Origin: CAZSDU01 sp964429135
GTDB lineage: Bacteria > Bacteroidota > Bacteroidia > Bacteroidales > FEN-979
Direction: 5' to 3'
Assembly: GCA_964429135.1 (NCBI GenBank)
Contig: CAYSAU010000004.1
Span: 1-64,000 of the forward strand
Length of the DNA stretch: 64,000 nt
Shown: positions 9,907 through 16,903 of the stretch, one piece after another
How positions within the stretch are numbered: position 1 is the first letter of the stretch
How the letters are laid out: every line of letters starts with the position of its first letter
Made by a program: the position numbers and the translations under genes
The notes under the pieces: generated by a model
What the model saw: the letters and a program-made list of their open reading frames with translations, nothing else
Databases searched by the model: none
What the model was told of the DNA's origin: nothing

Positions 9907-10714
9907 CTCTAGAAAATTCTTTTCATTTAAAAATCAGTATTGTTATGGTAAAAGTCTTTAAAAATGCTTTATTAATGATTATGATTGTTGGTTTTGTAAT
10001 AACCCTGCAAAATTGCAAAAGAACGAAGACCTACAATATTTCTCAGATGATGAAAGACTATTTTGCATATAGAGAAGGTAGTTATTGGAAATACATAAAT
10101 GATTCCACTGAAATTGCGGATTGCACATATGTAACCTTTTATAAGCACGCATTTGATGATGCCTCTTATAATAATATTGATCGTGAAGTTATATCTGTAA
10201 AGTATTCGAGTAATTTTTTAGCTACTTCTTTTATAAGCTATTTTAATTGCCAGGGACCAGACTATTATGAAATTGGGACAACGATTCCTACCTTACCTGG
10301 CGAAACTTGGGGATCAACACTCGCATTTTATGCGGGATGGCCCCAAAATGTGTTTGTTGTTCCAAAGTGTTACAATGGTGGGGGTTTGTTTTATTACAGA
10401 ATTATTTCAAGTGATACTATCAATAATACTGTTTATAAAGATATAATTTTTACGGAATTAAGATCTGAGGATAGTTCTTCCGCTAATCCAAATTATTTTC
10501 TTCAAAGGATATATTTTGCAAAGCATATCGGAATTATAAAATTCATTGAAATCTCAAAATACTACAATATAAACAGATCATATAGTCTTTTAAATTATCA
10601 TGTTATTCAATAGCTTGGAATACCTTGTCAGTATCAGGCTCACATCGAAGCCCGGGCCAAAGGAATGTACACGGCCATCCTCAGCAATGGTAAAAAAAGC
10701 TATTCGGGGAAGAT
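9743..10714 (+). repeat. Direct repeat, copy 1 (~970 bp, perfect ends, diverged middle)
   Basis: Copy 1 of a direct duplication whose second copy lies at 12281-13249. Bases 9743-10057 (315 bp) match 12281-12595 without difference. Bases 10469-10714 (246 bp) match 13004-13249 without difference. The ~410 bp between are clearly diverged and 3 bp longer in copy 1. The unit covers the end of one T9SS gene, a complete lipoprotein gene and an orphan sorting-domain tail. No transposase or terminal inverted repeat is visible. Confidence 0.9.
9945..10613 (+). CDS. Lipoprotein of a local tandem family, paralogue 1
   Basis: 222 residues. N-terminal hydrophobic stretch ending in the lipobox LQNC, so Cys24 should be lipidated by the SPII pathway. 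The mature protein shares with its three neighbours a first block (YFAYREGSYWKYINDST, then DCTYV) and a last block (FAKHIGIIKFIE, then SYSLLNYHV). No known family is recognised. It lies 38 bases after the T9SS gene at 7918 with no promoter box between, so it is probably co-transcribed. It is nearly identical at both ends to the lipoprotein at 12483, while residues ~39-174 differ. Function unknown; binding or inhibition of a surface or periplasmic partner is only a guess. Confidence 0.75.
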   Translation: MVKVFKNALLMIMIVGFVITLQNCKRTKTYNISQMMKDYFAYREGSYWKYINDSTEIADCTYVTFYKHAFDDASYNNIDREVISVKYSSNFLATSFISYFNCQGPDYYEIGTTIPTLPGETWGSTLAFYAGWPQNVFVVPKCYNGGGLFYYRIISSDTINNTVYKDIIFTELRSEDSSSANPNYFLQRIYFAKHIGIIKFIEISKYYNINRSYSLLNYHVIQ

Positions 10715-10727
10715 TGTGTTTGAATAA
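10614..10727 (+). pseudogene. Orphan T9SS sorting-domain tail, copy 1
   Basis: Directly after the lipoprotein stop codon (TAG 10611-10613), and in the same frame, 37 codons read as the last part of a type A sorting domain (AHIEARAKGMYTAILSNGK, then SYSGKIVFE, then TAA). There is no start codon or body for it, so it is most likely the remnant of a lost exoprotein gene. The same fragment, minus its last codons, recurs at 13149-13249. Confidence 0.65.
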
Positions 10728-10812
10728 AAGGGTTGCAAACTTTGGGGAACTGGGTTTAAATAATTCGTTTTTCTACAGATAAATCCATAATATTATCAAA
10801 AATGGTTAAATT

Positions 10813-11445
10813 ATGATAAAGAGAACAACCTCCGGTTACATCCCCATCTTTATTGTTGCATTGATTTTGTTTTTTTCAGTCGGTTGCAAAAAGAAAGAGC
10901 GGGTTCATTATACCATTGCTGATGATGTGAAGCAATATGGATTGTTTCAGAAAGGCAGCTATTGGATATATCTCAACGAAACGACAAATCAAATAGATTG
11001 CACTTATGTCAACCAACCACCCATTTTTTGTACAAATAATCTTGAAGGTCCGGAAGATGAACCGCTAATTGATAATATTTTTATATATTTAACTAGCAAA
11101 TATATTGAAAAAATTAGAATGACTGGGACTTATCTAATGGAAAATTTTAATCCAGTTTCTCTTAACCCAATGTATATTTCAGGCATCAATCTTCATGAAT
11201 CCCGTTTGTTTGGATCCAACATTTACACCTATGTGGCTGAATTTGATTCACTTTATATAGAAGGAAGGACATACTATCAGGTAATTCAAACAAGGGTTGT
11301 CACGCCAATTATAGGTAATTCAATTATAGATACAATCATACAAAATTTCTTTTTAGCAAAAAGTATTGGACTTATTCAAATTCAGAGAGAGTATCCGACT
11401 ACCAATACCACCTGGAGCCTGCTACGGTATCATGTAGTGCAGTAA
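10813..11445 (+). CDS. Lipoprotein of a local tandem family, paralogue 2
   Basis: 210 residues. SPII signal ending SVGC (lipidated Cys25), followed by a KKKE charge cluster. It shares the family's first block (GSYWIYLNETT, then DCTYV) and last block (LAKSIGLIQIQ, then WSLLRYHVVQ) with the neighbouring lipoproteins at 9945, 11541 and 12483, but the centre is its own. It is the most divergent of the four and shows no exact DNA repeat with them. Known function: none recognised. The gene is complete, and its stop is followed by ~95 bases before the next paralogue. Confidence 0.7.
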   Translation: MIKRTTSGYIPIFIVALILFFSVGCKKKERVHYTIADDVKQYGLFQKGSYWIYLNETTNQIDCTYVNQPPIFCTNNLEGPEDEPLIDNIFIYLTSKYIEKIRMTGTYLMENFNPVSLNPMYISGINLHESRLFGSNIYTYVAEFDSLYIEGRTYYQVIQTRVVTPIIGNSIIDTIIQNFFLAKSIGLIQIQREYPTTNTTWSLLRYHVVQ

Positions 11446-11506
11446 AAAGCAGGGTGATAAGCGTTTGCCTTCAAAGGTAAAAAGAGTATTGCGGAAAAAT
11501 GTAATG

Positions 11507-11514
11507 TATATTTG
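11507..11514 (+). promoter_or_regulatory. Possible -7 box (TATATTTG) before lipoprotein paralogue 3
   Basis: TATATTTG fits TAnnTTTG and lies 26 bases before the ATG at 11541. No TTTG is found at the usual distance upstream; a weak TTG sits at 11489-11491. Tentative. Confidence 0.3.
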
Positions 11515-11540
11515 TCGTCAGTTTTTCCTATATTAACAGT

Positions 11541-12206
11541 ATGAAACCGACTATTCTAGTCCTGTTCGTTTTTCTTTTAATTTTCGTACCGTCATGCAAG
11601 AAAGAATTGCCCCATTATCCTATTTCCGACGACATGAAGCAATTTTTCGCTTACCAAAAAGGCAGCTACTGGATTTATCAGAATGATTCAACCATGATGC
11701 TCGATAGTACTTATGTTTGGTTGTACCATTCGACAGACCACGATAATTTTTATTCTGGTAGAACCCGGGAAATAATTACCATGTATTTTAAAAGTCAATT
11801 CCTTAATGAACTTGAAATTGGATATTATTGTCCTGGACAGAATTGTTTGAAGATTGCTGGGATATACATTGATTCTAGTGGCTATCCCGTATATCGAACT
11901 GCAGGTCCAATTGCATATTTTGCTGGTTGGGAACCGAATATTCCAATTTTATCTCAAGATTGTTTAGGAAATAGTGTTTTTAAATATTGGATTATTTCTA
12001 ATGATACAATTAATAATGTGGTTTATTTTAATATTATTTGTTCAAAAATCATTTCAATAGATTCTACTGATAGCAATCCTCATTTTTATTTTCGTGAAAT
12101 TCATTTTGCAAAAAATATTGGTATAATTAAATATATTGAGAACACTAGGTATTTTAATCTTAAAAGGTCGTATAGTTTAAAGAGATACAGTGTTTTTCAA
12201 CAATGA
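11541..12206 (+). CDS. Lipoprotein of a local tandem family, paralogue 3
   Basis: 221 residues. Short SPII signal peptide ending VPSC (lipidated Cys19), then KKELPHY. Family blocks are clear: YQKGSYWIYQNDST near residue 45, YFAGWEPNIP in the middle (compare YAGWPQNVFVV in paralogues 1 and 4), and FAKNIGIIKYIENTRYFN with SYSLKRYSV at the end. It is therefore closer to paralogues 1 and 4 than paralogue 2 is. Together the four genes look like a lineage-specific expansion. No domain with a known function is recognised. Confidence 0.7.
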   Translation: MKPTILVLFVFLLIFVPSCKKELPHYPISDDMKQFFAYQKGSYWIYQNDSTMMLDSTYVWLYHSTDHDNFYSGRTREIITMYFKSQFLNELEIGYYCPGQNCLKIAGIYIDSSGYPVYRTAGPIAYFAGWEPNIPILSQDCLGNSVFKYWIISNDTINNVVYFNIICSKIISIDSTDSNPHFYFREIHFAKNIGIIKYIENTRYFNLKRSYSLKRYSVFQQ

Positions 12207-12280
12207 ATCTCCAATTATAGAATATCGAGATCCTTACCGTTTTTACTATTCTATTCATAAAGACAAAATGCATAAGAAGT

Positions 12281-12444
12281 TTAGCATTGAAGTTTTTTCT
12301 ATTGAAGGGAAACAATTACTTGACAAATATTTTGAACATGGGTTAAATATTACATTAGATATTAGTGGTTTTTCACCAGGAATGTATATTGTCAAAGCCC
12401 AAAAAAAGTCAGGTATTGCACTGATGAAAATATTTAAAAATTAG
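12281..12444 (+). pseudogene. Duplicated T9SS sorting-domain fragment without its gene
   Basis: This is an exact copy of the last 164 bases of the exoprotein gene ending at 9906 (SIEVFSIEGKQLLDKYFEH to IALMKIFKN). Upstream the frame opens only into a short unrelated stretch; an ATG at 12268 would give a 58-residue product with no signal peptide, which could not reach the T9SS. Most likely carried along as the left edge of the duplicated block. Confidence 0.75.
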
Positions 12445-12482
12445 CTCTAGAAAATTCTTTTCATTTAAAAATCAGTATTGTT

Positions 12483-13148
12483 ATGGTAAAAGTCTTTAAA
12501 AATGCTTTATTAATGATTATGATTGTTGGTTTTGTAATAACCCTGCAAAATTGCAAAAGAACGAAGACCTACAATATTTCTCAGATGATGAAAGAGTATT
12601 TTGTATACAGAGAAGGTAGTTATTGGAAATATATAAATGATTCCACAGGCATGTCAGATTGTACCTATGTAAATCAATATACTCACGCATTTGTTGATGC
12701 GATTGACAAGGAATACAATTTTGAAATTGTAACTATGAAATATTCGAGTACCTTTCTATCCTATTCATCAATTAGTTATACCCCTTGCCAGGGACCAGAC
12801 TATTATAAGATTGGTAAAACGATTCCCACCTTACCTGGCGAAAGTGTTGAATCAGGACTTGCATTTTATGCGGGATGGCCTCAAAATGTGTTTGTTGTAC
12901 CAGAGTGTTTCAGTGGGGGGTTGTTTTATTACAGAATTATTTCCAAGGATACAATAAATAATACTGTTTATAATGATGTAATATTTACGGAAGCAAGATC
13001 TGCGGATAGTTCTTCCGCTAATCCAAATTATTTTCTTCAAAGGATATATTTTGCAAAGCATATCGGAATTATAAAATTCATTGAAATCTCAAAATACTAC
13101 AATATAAACAGATCATATAGTCTTTTAAATTATCATGTTATTCAATAG
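12483..13148 (+). CDS. Lipoprotein of a local tandem family, paralogue 4 (duplicate of paralogue 1)
   Basis: 221 residues. Same signal peptide as paralogue 1, with lipobox LQNC and Cys24. The first ~38 residues and the last ~48 are identical to paralogue 1, while the central part (about residues 39-174) has many substitutions and one residue less. The substitutions keep the family landmarks (REGSYWKYINDST, DCTYV, YAGWPQNVFVVP, FAKHIGIIKFIE). The sharp boundaries between perfect and diverged DNA point to recombination or gene conversion at the ends, or replacement of the middle. The frame is intact over the full length, so it is probably expressed. Function unknown. Confidence 0.75.
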   Translation: MVKVFKNALLMIMIVGFVITLQNCKRTKTYNISQMMKEYFVYREGSYWKYINDSTGMSDCTYVNQYTHAFVDAIDKEYNFEIVTMKYSSTFLSYSSISYTPCQGPDYYKIGKTIPTLPGESVESGLAFYAGWPQNVFVVPECFSGGLFYYRIISKDTINNTVYNDVIFTEARSADSSSANPNYFLQRIYFAKHIGIIKFIEISKYYNINRSYSLLNYHVIQ

Positions 13149-13249
13149 CTTGGAATACCTTGTCAGTATCAGGCTCACATCGAAGCCCGGGCCAAAGGAA
13201 TGTACACGGCCATCCTCAGCAATGGTAAAAAAAGCTATTCGGGGAAGAT
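13149..13249 (+). pseudogene. Orphan T9SS sorting-domain tail, copy 2 (3' truncated)
   Basis: Continues in frame after the TAG of the lipoprotein at 12483, with the same residues as 10614-10714 (GMYTAILSNGK, then SYSGK). It then loses the last IVFE codons: the frame runs into unrelated sequence (MDGPVLSLFP) and ends at 13394. A remnant created by the right breakpoint of the duplication. Confidence 0.6.
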
Positions 13250-13401
13250 GGATGGGCCTGTGTTGTCATTATTTCCAATCCTAACAGCATTAAGCCTGAC
13301 ATCCTTGTTTTGCTTTTTTGAGCTTAAATCGGTAAAAGATAATGGCCTGTCCTGTCGGGCAAGCGGATTTTTTCGTATCTTGCCAGTTAACTGAAAAAAA
13401 C

Positions 13402-13608
13402 ATGAATTACGATAAATTTGACAGCAGGCGTAATCTGACCCATCCCCAGGGGACAATTCCGGCGGCAAAGCAACTGGTGGGTTCGATAAAAGATAAATTT
13501 CCGATTTTTCTTGATGGGGGTAAAACGATCATCTTTATCGCCGATAAAAATAAAGAAAAGGAAACCATCGAAAGGTACAAAAGAAGAGGCTTCCCCGGAA
13601 AAATCTGA
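13402..13608 (+). CDS. Small conserved-looking hypothetical protein
   Basis: 68 residues from ATG 13402 (upstream in-frame codons have no good start). The protein is polar with many Lys and Arg: FDSRRNLTHPQGTIPAAKQ, then a beta-like core PIFLDGGKTIIFIADK and a charged helix KEKETIERYKRRG. It has no signal peptide or membrane segment, so is probably cytoplasmic. The composition is protein-like and the base usage is closer to the housekeeping genes than to the island on its left, which supports a real gene. I do not recognise the family. It stands alone between the duplication and the acyl-CoA synthetase. Confidence 0.5.
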   Translation: MNYDKFDSRRNLTHPQGTIPAAKQLVGSIKDKFPIFLDGGKTIIFIADKNKEKETIERYKRRGFPGKI

Positions 13609-13697
13609 CCTCTTCATGTGGTTTCACAGGCTTATTTGCTGGCTAAACAGATAAACCGCTGAACCGGGTATAAGTATCTATATTGCTAAATATTTAT

Positions 13698-13705
13698 TAT
13701 CTTTG
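13698..13705 (+). promoter_or_regulatory. Possible -7 box (TATCTTTG) upstream of the acyl-CoA synthetase
   Basis: TATCTTTG matches TAnnTTTG, but no TTTG lies ~20 bp upstream, and the leader to ATG 13832 would be ~120 bases. The remaining stretch 13609-13831 holds no other feature that I can support. Confidence 0.3.
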
Positions 13706-13831
13706 TGGATTGAATGATTTACGGATCATGATGAACGGATCATAATATCACTTCCGCCAGAAAATCTGCCTGGAAGAACCCCACGAAGTGGCAACCCAAA
13801 ACCCTTTGCGGTGTCACTTTTTTTATTTCCC

Positions 13832-15475
13832 ATGAGAGAACAGCTAAAATTAACTTTTCCCGCCCAATTGGCCGAGACGGTCAGATTGTTTGGAAATCGT
13901 CCAGCCATGGCCTTGGTTGGAGAAAAACCCCTGACCTATGATCAGCTTTTTAATGAGGTGACCTCACTGATAGCTTTTCTTGAAGATATTGGCTTCAAAC
14001 CCGGAGATAAGGCAGGCATTCTGAGCACCAATATGCCACAATGGGGCATTGCCTATTTCGCCATCACCGGAATGGGCGGAATTGTTGTCCCCCTTCTTCC
14101 TGATTTCCATCAGGATGAAATCGAAAACATCATCAACCATTCAGAGTCCAAACTTATCTTTATTTCGGATACTTTATGGTCAAGGATAAGTAACATCAAA
14201 GCCCCCCTGCTGTCGCACTGCATCAGGATAGAAGATTTTAGCTGTATGGATGACGGGTCTGATAAACCGGTTTATGTTAAATCAAAAACCCCTGCCTTGA
14301 CGTATTCAGTGGAAGAAAACGACCTGGCTGCCCTGATTTATACCTCAGGAACAACGGGTAAGTCAAAAGGAGTCATGCTCACGCATAAAAATATCATTTT
14401 CACAGCCATAAAATCCGGTGTGATTCAGCCAATCAATGAAAATGACCGTTTTTTATCGGTTTTACCCCTTTCACATACGTATGAAAATACAATCGGATTA
14501 ATCCTTCCTATGATTAGCGGAGCTTGCATCTATTACCTGGGACGTCCGCCCACTTCTTCCATTCTTCTTCCTGCCCTGAAAACAGTAAAGCCCACCATTA
14601 TGCTGACAGTGCCTTTGATCATTGAAAAAATCTATCGTTCAAAAATCCTGGCGACCATCCGGGAAAAGTGGATCACCCGGATGCTCTATAAAATCCCATA
14701 TACCCGAAAAAAAATGAATGAAGTAGCCGGAAAAAAGCTAAGAGAGACGTTCGGAGGGGAGCTTAAGTTTTTCGGTATCGGTGGGGCCAAACTCAATCGT
14801 TCGGTAGAGAAATTTCTGATCCAGGCTGGTTTTCCTTACGCCATCGGATACGGGCTTACCGAATCTGCTCCATTACTTGCGGGGGCGAATCCCCATCATG
14901 TCAGATTGCAGTCCACAGGCCCTGCCATGGAGGGTGTGGAGCTGACTATTCATGATCCTGATCCTAAGACAGGCGAAGGCGAAATCTGGGCAAAAGGACC
15001 CAATGTGATGATGGGTTATTACAAAGAACCAGAGCTTACAAAAGAAGTGATTACCACTGATGGCTGGTTAAAAACCGGTGATCTCGGCCGCTTCGACAAT
15101 TCCGGCTACCTTTACATAAGGGGACGGTTGAAAACCATGATTGTAGGCTCGGGAGGTGAAAATATTTATCCCGAAGACATTGAATCCGTGATTAATAATT
15201 TTCGATATGTACTCGAATCCTTAGTGATCGAAAAAAAGGGAAAGCTCATTGCGCTGGTACATTTTGATCAACAGGAAATCGAAGCACGCTACCATCATGT
15301 GAAACAAGAAGTATCTGATTTTATGGAAGCAAAACTTGAAGAGTTAATGCGGGAACTCCAGGAATATGTGAATGCAAGGGTGAATAAATTCTCCCGTGTT
15401 CAGGTTGTTTTGGTTCATCCGGAACCTTTCCAGAAAACGGCTACTCAAAAGATCAAAAGGTTTTTATATATCTGA
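13832..15475 (+). CDS. Long-chain fatty acid-CoA ligase (AMP-forming)
   Basis: 547 residues from ATG 13832; a GTG at 13811 would add seven residues. The enzyme activates fatty acids with ATP and CoA for lipid synthesis or breakdown. The adenylate-forming signature YTSGTTGKSKG is at residues ~170-180, followed by GYGLTESAP (A5-type motif), GWLKTGDLG and the hinge region GRLKTMIVGSGGENIYPEDIE before a C-terminal subdomain ending with the basic TATQKIKRF. All core motifs are present and the length is typical of bacterial FadD-like proteins. It stands alone, and the convergent TolC gene is 47 bases away. Chain-length preference cannot be read from the sequence. Confidence 0.88.
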   Translation: MREQLKLTFPAQLAETVRLFGNRPAMALVGEKPLTYDQLFNEVTSLIAFLEDIGFKPGDKAGILSTNMPQWGIAYFAITGMGGIVVPLLPDFHQDEIENIINHSESKLIFISDTLWSRISNIKAPLLSHCIRIEDFSCMDDGSDKPVYVKSKTPALTYSVEENDLAALIYTSGTTGKSKGVMLTHKNIIFTAIKSGVIQPINENDRFLSVLPLSHTYENTIGLILPMISGACIYYLGRPPTSSILLPALKTVKPTIMLTVPLIIEKIYRSKILATIREKWITRMLYKIPYTRKKMNEVAGKKLRETFGGELKFFGIGGAKLNRSVEKFLIQAGFPYAIGYGLTESAPLLAGANPHHVRLQSTGPAMEGVELTIHDPDPKTGEGEIWAKGPNVMMGYYKEPELTKEVITTDGWLKTGDLGRFDNSGYLYIRGRLKTMIVGSGGENIYPEDIESVINNFRYVLESLVIEKKGKLIALVHFDQQEIEARYHHVKQEVSDFMEAKLEELMRELQEYVNARVNKFSRVQVVLVHPEPFQKTATQKIKRFLYI

Positions 15476-15522
15476 AACCCCATTCAGTAAATACCTGGGT
15501 TTAATAGCAGGAATATTTTACT

Positions 15523-16875
15523 TCATAGAGGTAAGGCAAATTTCAGCAAATCTCCGCTTAGCCGGTTTAATTCAATTTCGGATTTTTTCGCTTCGAATTG
15601 TGCGGAAATCAGGTCGTACTCCGCATCAATCAGTTTCTTTTGAATTTCACGTAATTCCACATCATTGATGCTGCCAAGCTTATACTTTTCAAATGCGATA
15701 TTAACATTTTCCTGAGCCACCCCGACATTGGATAATTGCATTTGAACCACCGCCAGGCTTGCCCTGAATTGATTATGTAATTTTAGCAAACCGGACCGTA
15801 ATTCCTCTTCGGTATCCTGGACCATTATTTCACCTGAATTCATCAGGATTTTTGCATTTTTAATGGCCCGGTTAGTGTTAAATCCGTTAAAAAGGGTGTA
15901 GGAGAGAGAAAATCCATAGGAAGGGCCGAAACTTTGATTGGATTTCAGGAACCCTGTCTGTGAATTCAGGGTGCCATAGCTGTATCCTGCATTGACGTTA
16001 AGCTGGGGATATCGGTCTGATTCGGCTTGACGCACACCCAACCTGGAAAGCCCCTGATTCAGTCGGGCGGCTTTAAGTTGAGTATTCTGGGCAAGTGCTT
16101 TTTTTATCAGGCTGTCCAGTGGCTGGGGGTAGGAGAGGTGTATGGTGTCATAGATTTCAAAGGGAAAGGTGACATCGCGAACCAGTAAACGGTTCATGTC
16201 GACATATGTATTGGTTAATAAAACCATCTGCCGGATCAGCATGGTACTGTCGGCATTCAGGTCAACGGTTGATTGAAGCAGCATGAGTTCTGATCCGGCA
16301 CCCAAAGCGAGTTTGGCTTCAGCTATTTTTTTTCTTTGTACCGATAACGCAACGGCATCTCTGGCCACCCGAACCAATTGACGCAACTGGATTATTTCAT
16401 AATATGTCATGATAATATCTGACAGGGTTCCTTCTATCGCGATCCGGCTGCCATTTTCCCCCAAGTCTTCCAGCACCCCAAGCATCTTTTTCTGGACAAA
16501 CATATTCATCCCGTCGAACAAGGTCCAGTTCAACTGTGCGCCTATATTCAGGGTGTTATTCTGAGCATTGGCGATGTCCTTGGTGGTTCCGCTGAATTGT
16601 TCCTGATGGGTAGTGTTTATGGTATTGCTCTGAGCTGCACTCAAGACAAGGGAAGGCAGAAATCCTGCATTCCCAAGGGTATTGTTGTTTTTAGAAATAA
16701 GGGCTTCATTTTTCTGCAAATGGATGGAGTAATTGTTCATCAATCCGGTTTCTATTGCTTGCTGAAGCGTCAGTAATTCTTGGGAAAGGGCATCTCCAAC
16801 CCGGAAGAAAAACAGAAAAAACACCACAGGGAATGCGCATAGGGTAAAAATCTTGTTTAAAAATAACTTTCTCAT
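15523..16875 (-). CDS. TolC-family outer-membrane efflux channel
   Basis: 450 residues, taken from the ATG at 16873-16875, which begins a normal signal peptide (MRKLFLNKIFTLC to DALSQ). An upstream start would add 30 residues overlapping the RND gene. The mature part has the two long helical repeats of the TolC/OEP family (LTLQQAIETGLMNNYSIHLQ; later the GVRQAESDRYPQLNVNAGYS and YTLFNGFNT strands, and YKLGSINDVELREIQKKLID). It forms the outer-membrane exit duct of a tripartite pump, and is the third gene of the operon MFP-RND-TolC on the minus strand. Confidence 0.88.
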   Translation of the reverse strand: MRKLFLNKIFTLCAFPVVFFLFFFRVGDALSQELLTLQQAIETGLMNNYSIHLQKNEALISKNNNTLGNAGFLPSLVLSAAQSNTINTTHQEQFSGTTKDIANAQNNTLNIGAQLNWTLFDGMNMFVQKKMLGVLEDLGENGSRIAIEGTLSDIIMTYYEIIQLRQLVRVARDAVALSVQRKKIAEAKLALGAGSELMLLQSTVDLNADSTMLIRQMVLLTNTYVDMNRLLVRDVTFPFEIYDTIHLSYPQPLDSLIKKALAQNTQLKAARLNQGLSRLGVRQAESDRYPQLNVNAGYSYGTLNSQTGFLKSNQSFGPSYGFSLSYTLFNGFNTNRAIKNAKILMNSGEIMVQDTEEELRSGLLKLHNQFRASLAVVQMQLSNVGVAQENVNIAFEKYKLGSINDVELREIQKKLIDAEYDLISAQFEAKKSEIELNRLSGDLLKFALPL

Positions 16876-16903
16876 CGTGTTTTGATATTCACATTCTACC
16901 CTT

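Larger units (their letters stand above)
12281..13249 (+). repeat. Direct repeat, copy 2
   Basis: Copy 2 of the 9743-10714 duplication: 315 bp perfect left block, diverged middle, 246 bp perfect right block. The right edge (after 13249) falls inside the orphan sorting-domain tail, where copy 1 reads on to its stop and copy 2 changes to unrelated sequence. The left edge falls within the sorting domain of the exoprotein. Confidence 0.9.

Noticed and set aside
10600..10782. 60-codon frame MLFNSLEYLV...
   Set aside because: It overlaps the lipoprotein end and reads the orphan sorting tail out of frame; the true protein-like frame here is the sorting-domain remnant.
9743..13249. Insertion sequence or composite transposon
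   Set aside because: There is no transposase frame, no terminal inverted repeats and no target-site duplication at the ends of the direct repeats.
13200..13394. 64-codon frame beginning MYTAILSNGK
   Set aside because: The first codons are the sorting-domain remnant and the rest is unrelated sequence across the duplication breakpoint; no signal of a gene.
15475..15502. AAACCC/GGGTTT hairpin after the acyl-CoA synthetase
   Set aside because: A 16-base loop and no T-run make a terminator unlikely.
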